This document shows, piece by piece, positions 27,473 through 39,834 of a DNA stretch of 64,000 nt (position 1 is its first letter; each line of letters starts with the position of its first letter). The notes below the pieces were generated by a model. It saw nothing but the letters and a program-made list of their open reading frames with translations, did not search any database and had not been told where the DNA came from. Source of the stretch: Ensifer adhaerens (GTDB taxonomy: Bacteria > Pseudomonadota > Alphaproteobacteria > Rhizobiales > Rhizobiaceae). The stretch covers positions 124,001 to 188,000 of the forward strand of contig NZ_CP083350.1 of assembly GCF_020035535.1 (NCBI RefSeq), in the 5' to 3' direction. The translations under genes were made by a program, and so were the position numbers.

Positions 27473-28513
27473 TTGCCAGCCAAACGGAAGATGCCAGACC
27501 GCATGAGCGAGCCACGCCTCGGCCAGAATCCGCAGCGCCGATACGAAATTGCCGAGGATGTGCTGCGAACGAACATTGCCGAAGGCACGCTGCCGCCCGG
27601 CCTCGTCCTTCTCGAAGGGCCGATCGCCGATATCCTGCAGATCTCGCGCGCGCCGGTGCAGCGCGCCTTGCTGCAGCTCGAAAGCGACGGGCTCGTGCAC
27701 CGCTTCAAAGGGCGCGGCTATCTCGTCGGTCCACCCGGCCGGGCAATCGAACCGAACCGAACCGACATCAAGACACTCGGCCTCATCGTTCCGCAACATG
27801 CCGACGAGGCCCTGCAAAGCCGTTCGTCCTGGGAGCGCATTTACGACGAGATCGAGAACGATGTGGCCGGCTGCGTGATCTTCGGCCAGTACCGCATCAT
27901 CGAAAACGAGCTTGCCAACCATTTCAACGTCAGCCGGACGGTTGTGCGCGACGTTCTGACCCGTCTGCGCGAGCGTGGGCTCGTGCGCAAGAACCAGAGC
28001 TCGCACTGGATCGCCGGGCCTCTGACGGCCCAGACGGTAAAGGATCATTTCATGTTGCGCCGGCTGCTGGAGCCGCAGGCACTGGCGCTTGGCGCGCCGC
28101 ATATCGACCGAGGCCGGCTGACAGCGCTTTTCAACCGGCTCGTCGACTTCGGCCAGACGCAGGACGAGGACGGCTGGCTGGGCCTCGAAGACATTCTGGT
28201 GGAGTTCACCGAGGCCTGCGTGCTTGCGATGCCGAACGAACGCCTGCGCGAACTGATCCGCAACAACCTCTTGCCGGTGACGGCCACGGAGAGACTGCTT
28301 CGGCATTTGGGGCTGCCGGGCGACCCGGCAGTCATCGCGGAACTGAAACTTATTGTCGAGCTGATGACGCGCGGCGCCAATGCGGCGGCGGCGTCGATGC
28401 TTGAAAGCCATATCGACGCGTCGCTGAACCGGACGATCGCACAAATGAAGATCGTGGCGATCATTCCCGGCCCCAGCGTCACCGCTGCCTACCTGACACG
28501 GGTCGTCGAATAG
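27473..28513 (+). CDS. GntR-family regulator with two winged-helix domains and an FCD domain
   Basis: 346 residues. The first winged helix-turn-helix is at about residues 24-80 (IADILQISRAPVQRALLQLESDGLVHR). The second is at about 124-175 (LANHFNVSRTVVRDVLTRLRERGLVRK). A C-terminal all-helical FCD effector domain follows (HFMLRRLLEPQALALGA onward, ending in LESHIDASLNRTI). Ordinary FCD regulators have one winged helix and ~230 residues. Translation starts at a TTG with GGAG 6 nt upstream. It is divergent from the 7472-26917 gene run and probably controls it. Confidence 0.88.
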   Translation: MPAKRKMPDRMSEPRLGQNPQRRYEIAEDVLRTNIAEGTLPPGLVLLEGPIADILQISRAPVQRALLQLESDGLVHRFKGRGYLVGPPGRAIEPNRTDIKTLGLIVPQHADEALQSRSSWERIYDEIENDVAGCVIFGQYRIIENELANHFNVSRTVVRDVLTRLRERGLVRKNQSSHWIAGPLTAQTVKDHFMLRRLLEPQALALGAPHIDRGRLTALFNRLVDFGQTQDEDGWLGLEDILVEFTEACVLAMPNERLRELIRNNLLPVTATERLLRHLGLPGDPAVIAELKLIVELMTRGANAAAASMLESHIDASLNRTIAQMKIVAIIPGPSVTAAYLTRVVE

Positions 28514-28689
28514 CGGGTGCAACGATGCGAGACGCGCGCCGCGAACTGCTGCGGACGACGACGATCGCAAAGTCAGGTCCGCCCTCCTCATCATTCGCCC
28601 CTCGTCACTAAAGCGCCTAGTCGCCGGCTGCAATCGAACTGTTCATGTTGAGGGCCAACGGCCGCTTGGGCGGCCGATCGCCGATAGTG

Positions 28690-29670
28690 TCACGCCTTTC
28701 CGGCAATCGCCGCCCGCAAGGCTTCGAGCCGCCTGCCTTCTTCGGCGCGAGCCGCCAATGCTTCCTCCATCGTCACCTCGACGAAGCGGGTCGGCGTATG
28801 CGGCTGCAACTGACCGATGAGGTCCATGTCCGCCGAGATCACAGTCCCCACCATGAAGTAACCGCCGCCCGATACGGCGTCGCGATGCAGGATGATCGGC
28901 TCCGTGCCGCCCGGCACCTGGATCGAGCCGTAGGGGTAGCAACTGTCGACGATGTTCGAAGGATCGGAGCCGGCGCCGAATGGTTGGTCGCGATCGACGA
29001 AGCTGAGCTTGCGGCCACCGCGGAAGCGATAGCCCATGCGGTCGGCTTCCGGCGCCACTTTCCACTCGTCGGCAAAGAAGCTCTGCTTTGCCTCATCCGT
29101 CAGGCGATCCCAGTAGAGCCCGGGCAGCACGCGCAGCGCAGCAGGTGCCGCGGGCCTGCGGCGCAGGCTTTCGTCAACCGCCAGTCCTTCGCGGCCGGCG
29201 CTCGCTTGCCCAACCGGCAGCACGTCGCCGGCTGCGAGCGCGCGTCCCTTGTATCCACCGAGCGCGCCGATCGGATAGGTCGAGCGGCTGCCAAGGGCTT
29301 CCGGCACGTCGATGCCGCCGGAAACGGCGATATAGATGCGCGCGCCGGATTTCAGAAAGTCGAAGCTCAGAGTCTGGCCGGCCTTCACCCGAAAAGCGGT
29401 CCATCCCGGCTGAAGGACATCATCGACCTTGACCGGCATGTCGGCGCCGGTGACGGCAACGAGCGCATCCTCGGTGAACTCAAGCTTCGGCCCCAGAAAA
29501 ACCGCTTCCAGGCCGGCAGCGCCCTCGTCGTTGCCGACGAGCAGGTTGGCAGCGCGTATCGCGTAGCGATCCATTGCACCCCCGATCGGGATGCCGAGAT
29601 GGAAGTAGCCGGGGCGGCCGAGGTCCTGGATGGTGGTCGCCAGACCATGATGCAGCACATTAATGGCCAT
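28690..29670 (-). CDS. pxpC: 5-oxoprolinase subunit C / KipA, biotin-dependent carboxyltransferase-domain protein
   Basis: 326 residues. It starts MAINVLHHGLATTIQDLGRPGYFHLGIP, the family hallmark, followed by GGAMDRYAIRAANLLVGND. The PxpC/KipA fold is homologous to the second half of the carboxyltransferase-like domain of urea carboxylase. It works with PxpB. It overlaps pxpB by 11 bp and ends the operon pxpA-accB-accC-pxpB-pxpC. Confidence 0.93.
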   Translation of the reverse strand: MAINVLHHGLATTIQDLGRPGYFHLGIPIGGAMDRYAIRAANLLVGNDEGAAGLEAVFLGPKLEFTEDALVAVTGADMPVKVDDVLQPGWTAFRVKAGQTLSFDFLKSGARIYIAVSGGIDVPEALGSRSTYPIGALGGYKGRALAAGDVLPVGQASAGREGLAVDESLRRRPAAPAALRVLPGLYWDRLTDEAKQSFFADEWKVAPEADRMGYRFRGGRKLSFVDRDQPFGAGSDPSNIVDSCYPYGSIQVPGGTEPIILHRDAVSGGGYFMVGTVISADMDLIGQLQPHTPTRFVEVTMEEALAARAEEGRRLEALRAAIAGKA

Positions 29671-30535
29671 TGAGGACACCCTCCAGCTTGGTGTTGTATC
29701 CGGTGATGTCCTTCTGGAACTCGCGCAGGTCGAAGCTGACGTCGCGGATCGGTGGCGCGAAGCGCCCCTTGTCGACGTCCTCGACCGCCTGATCATAGGC
29801 GTCGCGGTCGATCGGCTTGAACTTGACGATGTCGCCAGGGCGGAAGAACACCATGAAATCGCGCAAATAGCTGGTCGTCTGCGTCGGATCGAAGATCGGC
29901 ATCGGCGTGATGCCGAACATCTGGTAGCCGCCGGCGCCCCGCACCGAGTAGATGCAGCCGAAACAGCCGCCGTGGCCGACCGTCAGCTTTGGCGTATCGG
30001 TCCGCGGCCTGAGATACTTCGGCACCTCGATCTGCCGCTGCCGCTCGACCATCTGATACATGAAGGGCAGGCCCGCAACGAAACCGACCATTGAGACGAA
30101 CCAGGGCGAGCCTGAGTGGGCGGCTACGAAGTCGGTCACAGCGTCGTAGCCATTGATGCGCGCCGCATAGTCGAGGTCTGTACCGCCGGGGTCCTGGTGC
30201 CGTTCACGGAAGCGCATCAGCGTGTCGTGCGTCCAGGGGTCGTTGTAGAAAACCGGGATCTCGACGATGCGCGTGCGGATGACCGGCTCAGCCCGCTCCG
30301 CCGCCCCTTCGATCGCGCGGACTTCCTTCAGAACGTCATCCGGCTTGATGACATCAGGGTCGAACTTGATCTGGAAAGAAGCGTTCGCCGGGCAGATTTC
30401 CGTGACGCCGCGGATGCGGCTCTCCCGCACGCCCTTCGCCATGGAAAGGCTCTTGAAGAAGGCCTCGAGCGACATCTCGTCGCTGCATTCGACGAACAGA
30501 TGCTCGTCGCCTCCAAACGTATAACGTGTCGGCAT
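29660..30535 (-). CDS. pxpB: 5-oxoprolinase subunit B / KipI-like (allophanate hydrolase subunit 1 family)
   Basis: 291 residues of the PxpB/KipI family: RYTFGGDEHLFVEC at the start, the conserved GGCFGCIYSVRGAGGYQMFGITPMPIFDP at about residues 200-230, and FRPGDIVKFKPIDRDAYDQ. It is longer than Bacillus PxpB (~240 residues) by a mid-protein segment (FYNDPWTHDTLMRFRERHQDPGG) that is typical of the urea-carboxylase-like version. It is coupled to accC by a TGATG overlap and to pxpC by overlap, implying one complex. Confidence 0.9.
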   Translation of the reverse strand: MPTRYTFGGDEHLFVECSDEMSLEAFFKSLSMAKGVRESRIRGVTEICPANASFQIKFDPDVIKPDDVLKEVRAIEGAAERAEPVIRTRIVEIPVFYNDPWTHDTLMRFRERHQDPGGTDLDYAARINGYDAVTDFVAAHSGSPWFVSMVGFVAGLPFMYQMVERQRQIEVPKYLRPRTDTPKLTVGHGGCFGCIYSVRGAGGYQMFGITPMPIFDPTQTTSYLRDFMVFFRPGDIVKFKPIDRDAYDQAVEDVDKGRFAPPIRDVSFDLREFQKDITGYNTKLEGVLNGH

Positions 30536-31920
30536 CACGCGACCTCCGCGGTGCGGCCGCCCAGGGCGGCAAATTCGGTTTCCAGCCAAGTTTCGAGAAA
30601 GCGGGTGTGGAACGCACCGGCCGCGACTTGCGCGTCAGCGGCCAGCGCCTGATGCAGGGCGATCGTCGTCGGCACCCCTTCGATCTTCAAATCGGCAAGC
30701 GCTCGCGAAAGTCTGGCGAGACACGCTGACCTGTCCTCGCCCCAGACGATCAACTTGCCAAGGAGGGAGTCGTAGAAGGGCGGTATCGTGTAGCCCTCGT
30801 AGAGCATCGTATCGAAACGAACGCCCTCGCCTTCAGGCACGCTCAAACGGGAAATCTTGCCGGGCGCCGGCATGAAGCCGCGCGCCGGGTCCTCGGCATT
30901 GATCCGGCACTCGATCGCGTGGCCGCGCACGGCGATGTCCGATTGGCACACGGAGAGCGGCGCGCCGCCGGAGACACGGAACATCTCCTGCACGAGGTCG
31001 ATGCCGGTGATCATCTCGGTGACGGGATGTTCGACCTGAATGCGGGTGTTGACCTCGATAAAGTAGAAGTCTCGCGTCTCGTCGTCATAGAGGTATTCGA
31101 CGGTGCCGGCGCCGCGATAGCCGACGGCCCGGGCGAGCGCCACGGCGCTGTCGCAGAGCTTCTGTCGCACATCTGCAGGCAGGAGGAACGAAGGCGCCTC
31201 TTCCCAAACCTTCTGGCGGCGGCGCTGCAGCGAGCACTCGCGCTCAAAGCAATGCACGAAGTTCTCGCCATCACCGAGGATCTGCACCTCGACGTGACGC
31301 GCGCGGGTGATGACTTTCTCGAGGTAGAGGCCGCCGTCGCCGAAAGAGGCGAGCGCCTCAGCCGACGCCTGGGGGAACTGCTTGTCGAGCTCCGCCAGAT
31401 CGTTGACGATGCGGATGCCTCGCCCTCCACCGCCCGCGGCCGCCTTGATCATGACCGGAAAGCCGGTCTCAGCCGTTACCGCATGCGCCTCTTCCACGCT
31501 CGAAATCCGGCCGTTGCTGCCGGGCACCGTCGGCACACCTGCCTTCTCGGCGACGACACGGGCCTGCACCTTGTCGCCGAGCAGCCGGATGGCGTCACCC
31601 GAAGGGCCGATGAAGATTATGCCGGCTGCAACCACCGCATCGGCGAAATCGCCGTTCTCCGACAGGAAGCCGTAGCCCGGATGCACGGCATCGACGCCTG
31701 CACGCTTCGCCGCGGCGATGACCGCCTCGATATTGAGGTAGGATTTCTTCGGCGCCGGCGGGCCGATTTCGATGGCCTCGTCGGCGAGCTTCACCGCGAG
31801 CATGTCGGCATCCGCAGCGCTGTAGACCTGGACCGTGCGGATGCCTAGCGCCTTTGCCGCCTGGATGATACGCACGGCGATCTCGCCGCGATTGGCAATC
31901 AGGACCGAGCGGATCGTCAT
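30535..31920 (-). CDS. accC: Biotin carboxylase (AccC-like)
   Basis: 461 residues with all biotin carboxylase parts. These are the N-terminal LIANRGEIAVRIIQAAKALGI, HPGYGFLSENGDFA, the ATP-grasp glycine loop KAAAGGGGRGIRIV, and FIEVNTRIQVEHPVTEMITGIDLVQE. It carboxylates the biotin on the carrier protein, using ATP and bicarbonate. A second-copy, pathway-specific AccC is indicated by its place between accB-like and pxpBC genes rather than beside an acetyl-CoA carboxyltransferase. It overlaps accB by 4 bp (ATGA). Confidence 0.93.
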   Translation of the reverse strand: MTIRSVLIANRGEIAVRIIQAAKALGIRTVQVYSAADADMLAVKLADEAIEIGPPAPKKSYLNIEAVIAAAKRAGVDAVHPGYGFLSENGDFADAVVAAGIIFIGPSGDAIRLLGDKVQARVVAEKAGVPTVPGSNGRISSVEEAHAVTAETGFPVMIKAAAGGGGRGIRIVNDLAELDKQFPQASAEALASFGDGGLYLEKVITRARHVEVQILGDGENFVHCFERECSLQRRRQKVWEEAPSFLLPADVRQKLCDSAVALARAVGYRGAGTVEYLYDDETRDFYFIEVNTRIQVEHPVTEMITGIDLVQEMFRVSGGAPLSVCQSDIAVRGHAIECRINAEDPARGFMPAPGKISRLSVPEGEGVRFDTMLYEGYTIPPFYDSLLGKLIVWGEDRSACLARLSRALADLKIEGVPTTIALHQALAADAQVAAGAFHTRFLETWLETEFAALGGRTAEVA

Positions 31921-32159
31921 TGTTCCACCTCGGCGATCACCTGGCCGGCCATAACAGGTTCTTCATTGTCTACGAGGAAACGGATGCTTCCGCCGGTGAC
32001 GCCCGCCTGAACCTCCTGGAAGGTCTTCATCACTTCGATCAGGCCGATCGCCTCATTCGAGGCCACCGCATCGCCGTCCGATTTGAACGGTGGGACATCC
32101 GGAGCAGACGACCGATAGAAGGTTCCTGGAAGGGGCGATCGGATTTCGTGCTTGCTCAT
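31917..32159 (-). CDS. accB: Biotin carboxyl carrier protein, short single-domain form
   Basis: 80 residues comprising only a biotinyl domain. The biotin-accepting Lys lies in IEVMKTFQEV at about residues 42-51; standard carriers have AMKM, so the flanking residues differ. AccB of fatty acid synthesis is about 150-160 residues and has an N-terminal extension that is absent here. The ATG at 32159 has GGAGG at 5 nt. It is coupled to accC by ATGA. Confidence 0.9.
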   Translation of the reverse strand: MSKHEIRSPLPGTFYRSSAPDVPPFKSDGDAVASNEAIGLIEVMKTFQEVQAGVTGGSIRFLVDNEEPVMAGQVIAEVEQ

Positions 32160-32188
32160 GGTTGCCTCCGCTTTGTCATTTGGTCTTG

Positions 32189-32217
32189 ATGCTTTTGGTC
32201 GGACCGACAAAAAGCAT
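32189..32217 (-). repeat. Stem-loop between pxpA and the carrier gene
   Basis: ATGCTTTT and AAAAGCAT arms plus inner TCGG/CCGA pairing make an imperfect 12-bp hairpin, 56 bp after the pxpA stop. It is possibly an attenuator inside the operon. Confidence 0.5.
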
Positions 32218-32273
32218 GATTAATTCTAATAACTTAGAGTTAGATGCGGGCGTTAATCCGCCCACATTTTTCC

Positions 32274-33056
32274 TCATCCCGCTCTAAGCTGTGAAACAGG
32301 AGCGATGCGAATACCCTCTGCCGCAAGCGCTTCCCGCATGAGGCGCACGATATCCAGTGCGCCGAGTGTATCGGAATGGAAACAGATGGATTCGAACGCG
32401 ATGTCGATGTCGCTACCGGTCACGGTTCGCACGCGCCCTTCCTTGCAGGCGCGCACCACCTTTCGCGCGATCGCGGCCGGGTCGGGACGCCCGGCGTCAC
32501 GGGTAAAGACAATCGAACCACTGTCGTCGTAGTCGCGATCAGCATAGAACTCGCGAATGACCGGCTGCCCGACTTCACGCGCGGCGATGTCCGTCTCCGA
32601 ACCGGCCATGCAGAAGACGAAGGCGGTCGGTGCCACCGTGCGCATATATTGCAGGAAGATCTGCGAGAGTTCACGGTTGACTGCCATCTCCATGTAAAGC
32701 GCGCCGTGGGGCTTCACATGCTGCAGACTCGTGCCGTGCCGTCTTGCAAATTCGCGAATGGCGCCCACCTGGTAGACGATATCGTTGACCAGTTCGCGTG
32801 CGGTGCCCGCGATCTTGCGGCGACCGAAACCCTGCAAGTCACGGTAGCCCGGATGCGCCCCGATTCCGACGCCATGCTCGGCGGCGAGCCGCACGGTCTC
32901 GTCCATCAGGTTGGGGTCGCCGGCATGGAAGCCCGCGGCAATGTTGGCGGAGCTGATCAGCGCCATGAGCGTCGCATCGTCGGTGTCGCCGATATGCCAG
33001 CGACCGAAGGCCTCTCCCATGTCACAGTTGATGTCGACGACGTCGAGCAAAGTCAT
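32274..33056 (-). CDS. pxpA: LamB/YcsF-family protein, 5-oxoprolinase subunit A
   Basis: 260 residues. It has the N-terminal signature [42 protein letters not shown] and VKPHGALY; these His/Asp residues form the family active site. With PxpB and PxpC it makes the widespread prokaryotic ATP-dependent 5-oxoprolinase that opens pyroglutamate to glutamate. Here it is first in an operon that also encodes biotin carboxylase and a carrier, so the substrate may be a different cyclic or urea-type amide. Confidence 0.93.
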   Translation of the reverse strand: MTLLDVVDINCDMGEAFGRWHIGDTDDATLMALISSANIAAGFHAGDPNLMDETVRLAAEHGVGIGAHPGYRDLQGFGRRKIAGTARELVNDIVYQVGAIREFARRHGTSLQHVKPHGALYMEMAVNRELSQIFLQYMRTVAPTAFVFCMAGSETDIAAREVGQPVIREFYADRDYDDSGSIVFTRDAGRPDPAAIARKVVRACKEGRVRTVTGSDIDIAFESICFHSDTLGALDIVRLMREALAAEGIRIAPVSQLRAG

Positions 33057-33322
33057 TCCCTTCGATCAGGGCCGCCTCGAAAGCCGGCCAAACCTTCAAT
33101 GAAGGAAACGCTAGGAGCATTTAGTGCATTTGAAAAATTCTATTATTATATGCCGAATATCTGTTTTTCAGAATTCGCAGTTGCAATATCACCCATGAGA
33201 AAGTACCGCTAAAACCATAGTTTACGTAGGTCTGCCTGCAACGCGGTTAGATATCTGCACAAGGAGCGAGCAGGCTTTCTGAATTTCAGACCTGCATTAT
33301 CGAAAAATAAGAAGAGAAGTCG

Positions 33323-35151
<1,829 letters not shown>

Positions 35152-35155
35152 TCAC

Positions 35156-35172
35156 CATAATATTTGGTTATG
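35156..35172. promoter_or_regulatory. LysR-type operator in the divergent promoter
   Basis: CATAA (35156-35160) and TTATG (35168-35172) form a dyad with a 7-nt AT-rich centre. It fits a T-N11-A LysR box in the 44 bp between regulator and transporter. Confidence 0.5.
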
Positions 35173-35192
35173 CTCTAGGCCTCATTACGAAT

Positions 35193-36005
35193 TTGACGGT
35201 ATTGAAGCAAGCTGTCAAACCCACTGAAAACAAACCGTGGCGCCAGGCAGAACCGGCGCCGCACCAAGGGAACAAACTGGTGGGTGCTTTGAGCGCGTAT
35301 CTCGATCTGATGGGGTTCGCCGAGGGAGCCTGGGGCATGGATATGCTCAGGGCGACGGGCGTTACGCTTTGCGTTGCCCTCAGCGGCTTTGCCGCCGGGG
35401 CGGTCTTTGGATGTCTCTCCGCGGCGGCGTCGTTCTCGTCGCTGCGCGCTCTGAGGATATTGGCCGACGGTTACACTACCATCCTGCGCGGCATTCCCGA
35501 CCTGCTCGTCATCTACCTCTTCTATTTCGGCAGCAGCGCGGTTTTAAGCCAACTCGGCGCGCTGTTCGGTTCCGAGGGCTTCATCAGCGCCCCCGTCTTC
35601 CTGACCGGAGCTCTGGCGATCGGCGTTGTTTCAGGCGCCTATCAGGCCGAGGTCTATCGCGGTGCGGTGCTCGCGCTCTCCAAGGGCGAAATTGAGGCGG
35701 CAAGGGCCTACGGCATGCCGAACCACCTTCTGTTTCGCCGCATCATCCTCCCCCAGGCGACGCGGTTCGCAATCCCAGGTGTCGGCAATGTCTGGCAACT
35801 GGTGCTGAAGGAATCCGCGCTCATCTCGGTGGTGGGGCTGATCGAACTGATGCGACAGGCCCAGATCGGCGCGGGCTCGACCCGCAAACCCTTCACCTTC
35901 TTCCTGACGGCTGCGGTGCTTTACCTGCTGATCAGCTTCATGTCCGGCGTCCTGTTCCGGATTGCAGAGAAGCGCGCCATGCGCGGGATCAGGCGGGCAC
36001 TATGA
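35193..36005 (+). CDS. Polar amino acid/opine ABC transporter permease (HisQ/OccQ-like)
   Basis: 270 residues, BPD_transp_1 permease of the His/Glu/Opine class. The EAA loop is [33 protein letters not shown]. The frame opens at a TTG (35193) without a clear ribosome site. The GTG at 35280, with AAGGGA upstream, gives a protein closer to the family length and may be the true start. It is first of the operon QMPT-oxidase-RidA and overlaps the next gene by ATGA. Confidence 0.88.
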   Translation: MTVLKQAVKPTENKPWRQAEPAPHQGNKLVGALSAYLDLMGFAEGAWGMDMLRATGVTLCVALSGFAAGAVFGCLSAAASFSSLRALRILADGYTTILRGIPDLLVIYLFYFGSSAVLSQLGALFGSEGFISAPVFLTGALAIGVVSGAYQAEVYRGAVLALSKGEIEAARAYGMPNHLLFRRIILPQATRFAIPGVGNVWQLVLKESALISVVGLIELMRQAQIGAGSTRKPFTFFLTAAVLYLLISFMSGVLFRIAEKRAMRGIRRAL

Positions 36006-36717
36006 TCGATCTTCCCTTCATCTACGACGCCTTCGTGCAGCTTTGCAGCGGCATCCCGCTGACGCTGCAACTGATGACGGTGTCCGTCGCCTCCGGCGCC
36101 GTTCTGGCAATTGTTCTCGCAGCGATGAGACTGTCGTCCTGGCCACCGCTCGACCTCCTGGCGCGGATCTACATCTTCATCTTTCGCGGCACGCCGCTTC
36201 TGGTGCAGCTCTATCTCATCTACTACGGCCTCAGCCAGTTTCCCGAACTGCGCAAGACCTTCCTATGGCCGTTCCTGCGGGAGGCCTATTGGTGCGCAGC
36301 GCTCGCGCTCGCGCTCAACACAGCAGCCTACAGTGCCGAAATCATCCGCGGCGGCGTGCTGTCAGTGCCTGCGGGACAGATCGAAGCCGCGCGTGCCTAT
36401 GGGATGAGTGGCTTTACTCTCATTCGCCGCATCATCGCGCCACAGGCGCTGCGGCAGATGCTGCCTGGCTACTCCAACGAAGTGATCTTGATGGTGAAAT
36501 CGACGGCGCTGGCCTCGACCGTAACCATGATGGAAGTCACAGGGCTGGCGGCAAAACTCATCTCGGCGACCTACCGCCCCGTGGAGATCTTCATCGCCGC
36601 CGGCGCGATCTATCTGCTGCTCAATTTCATCGTCAGCCGGCTGTTCAAGCTGTTCGAATACCGGCTTTCGGCCGCGCAGCGCCAACCCCTCTACCGACGT
36701 GCCGCAGGAGAAAACGC

Positions 36718-36721
<4 letters not shown>
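36002..36721 (+). CDS. Polar amino acid/opine ABC transporter permease (HisM/OccM-like)
   Basis: 239 residues, five to six hydrophobic segments, EAA loop [33 protein letters not shown]. It forms the channel with the preceding permease. It overlaps both neighbours by ATGA-type junctions. Confidence 0.92.
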
Positions 36722-38362
<1,641 letters not shown>

Positions 38363-38375
38363 GCCTCGACAAACC

Positions 38376-38400
38376 GGCCCGTCCGAGTTTCGGGCGGGCC
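38376..38400 (+). repeat. Intra-operon stem-loop after the binding-protein gene
   Basis: GGCCCG / CGGGCC arms with additional inner CCGA/TCGG pairing form a compact hairpin 13 bp after the stop. There is no T-run, so it is probably a stabiliser or partial terminator. Confidence 0.6.
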
Positions 38401-38427
38401 ACGCCACCGGCATACGGACCGAAAAGC

Positions 38428-39543
38428 ATGCGCAGACTACCGGATCAGGACATCGTCATCATTGGAGCAGGCCTTGTGGGCGCCGCCCTCGCCTGGGGCC
38501 TTGCGCGCGCGGGTGAGCGGCCGCTGCTTCTGGACGGGGATGATCTGTCGCTGCGCGCATCTCGCGCCAACTTTGCGCTGATCTGGGTTCAGGGAAAGGG
38601 GCTCGGCGCTCCCCATTATGCACGCTGGACAATGCGCTCGACCCGCCTTTGGCCGGAATTCGCGGCCGCATTAAAAGAGACTTCCGGTGTCGATGTTGCC
38701 CTGAAGCAAAAAGGGGGCTTCACCTTTGCGCTGAGCGAATCCGAGCTGGAACGGACGCATGAAGACGTCGTGACGGTTGCGCGCGAACTTGGCGATGATG
38801 CCACCGAACATACCCTGCTCGACCACGCAGAGACGGCGAAACTGGTGCCGGCGATCGGGCGGAATGTCGTCGGCTCCGTCTATTCTCCAATGGATGGCGA
38901 CGTGAACTCGCTCCGCCTGCTCCGGGCGCTTCATACCGGCATGATAAATCTAGGCGCTGCTTACGAGCCGCATTGTGAGATCGACGAGATCACCCCCCGA
39001 TCGGGCGGGTTCCAATTGAAGGGTTCCTGGGGCGAGGTTTTCGCCAAACGCATCGTCCTGACGGCTGGCGTCGGCAACAGCCGGCTTGCCGCGATGGTCG
39101 GTATTCACGCGCCCTCCGTGCGCAGCAAGGGGCAGATCCTCGTCACAGAAAAATGCCGTCCATTTTTCCCCTACACCTCGGCCACGCTCAGGCAAGCCGA
39201 CGAAGGCGGCGTGATGATCGGCGACAGCCAGGAAACCCACACCGACTCGATTGCCACCAACCAGGACATCAGCGCGGTTCTGGCCGATCGCGCCATCCGG
39301 ACATTTCCCTGCCTGAGTGGCGTCAACGTCCTTCGCTCCTGGGCCGGATTCCGCGTCAAGACGCCCGACGGTTTTCCCATTTACGAGCAGTCGACCGCCC
39401 ATCCCGGTGCCTATGTGGCGATGTGCCATTCCGGCGTGACGCTTGCCGCAATCCATGCGCTCGTCGTCGCCGGTGAGATCGCCACCCAGCAGGCCGTACT
39501 TGCCGGCAACACATTCCCCGGCCGGAGATTTCATGTTTCGTAG
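38428..39543 (+). CDS. FAD-dependent oxidoreductase, beta subunit of opine oxidase-like complex (OoxB/NoxB/HcnC type)
   Basis: 371 residues of the DAO fold. It has an N-terminal FAD motif VIIGAGLVGAALAWGLARAGE, and C-terminal SWAGFRVKTPDGFPIYE with CHSGVTLAAIHA. It oxidises a secondary amine or amino acid to an imine. The two following genes encode the Fe-S and FAD/NAD subunits of the same complex, as in opine oxidases and glycine-derived cyanide synthase. The ATG at 38428 gives the FAD motif at the usual position. It overlaps the next gene by 11 bp. Confidence 0.9.
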   Translation: MRRLPDQDIVIIGAGLVGAALAWGLARAGERPLLLDGDDLSLRASRANFALIWVQGKGLGAPHYARWTMRSTRLWPEFAAALKETSGVDVALKQKGGFTFALSESELERTHEDVVTVARELGDDATEHTLLDHAETAKLVPAIGRNVVGSVYSPMDGDVNSLRLLRALHTGMINLGAAYEPHCEIDEITPRSGGFQLKGSWGEVFAKRIVLTAGVGNSRLAAMVGIHAPSVRSKGQILVTEKCRPFFPYTSATLRQADEGGVMIGDSQETHTDSIATNQDISAVLADRAIRTFPCLSGVNVLRSWAGFRVKTPDGFPIYEQSTAHPGAYVAMCHSGVTLAAIHALVVAGEIATQQAVLAGNTFPGRRFHVS

Positions 39544-39832
39544 AATTGATAAAGCAGCGGAAACGGTCGTCGTCACGTTCGACGGTATCCCGATGCGCGT
39601 CGACACCGAGCAGACGGTAGCCGCAGCACTCCTTAGCCAAGGTATCAGCACGTTGCGCAGGAGCGTCGTCGGCGATCGCCCACGTGCGCCCTATTGCCTG
39701 ATGGGTGTCTGCTTCGAATGCCTGGTCACCATCGACGGCATTCAAAACCGGCAGGCTTGCATGACCGTCGTGCGTGACGGGATGGCGATCTCATCGCAAA
39801 GCGGTGCCCGCTCTCTGGACGAAGGGTGCTGA
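39533..39832 (+). CDS. Small [2Fe-2S] subunit of opine oxidase-like complex (HcnA/OoxC type)
   Basis: 99 residues with a plant-type ferredoxin fold: PYCLMGVCFECLVTIDG gives a C-x4-C-x2-C cluster pattern, with the fourth Cys in RQACMTVV. It relays electrons between the two flavoprotein subunits. The ATG with GGAG at 6 nt lies inside the end of the previous gene; the longer upstream frame is not coding. Confidence 0.9.
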   Translation: MFRRIDKAAETVVVTFDGIPMRVDTEQTVAAALLSQGISTLRRSVVGDRPRAPYCLMGVCFECLVTIDGIQNRQACMTVVRDGMAISSQSGARSLDEGC

Positions 39833-39834
39833 CG

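Noticed and set aside
27127-28404. 425-codon plus-strand frame overlapping the GntR gene in another frame
   Set aside because: It has Arg/Pro-rich low-information sequence. The GntR frame has two HTHs, an FCD domain and a good ribosome site.
27296-28633. 445-codon minus-strand frame over the GntR gene
   Set aside because: It is antisense to the GntR gene, with no motif and no promoter context.
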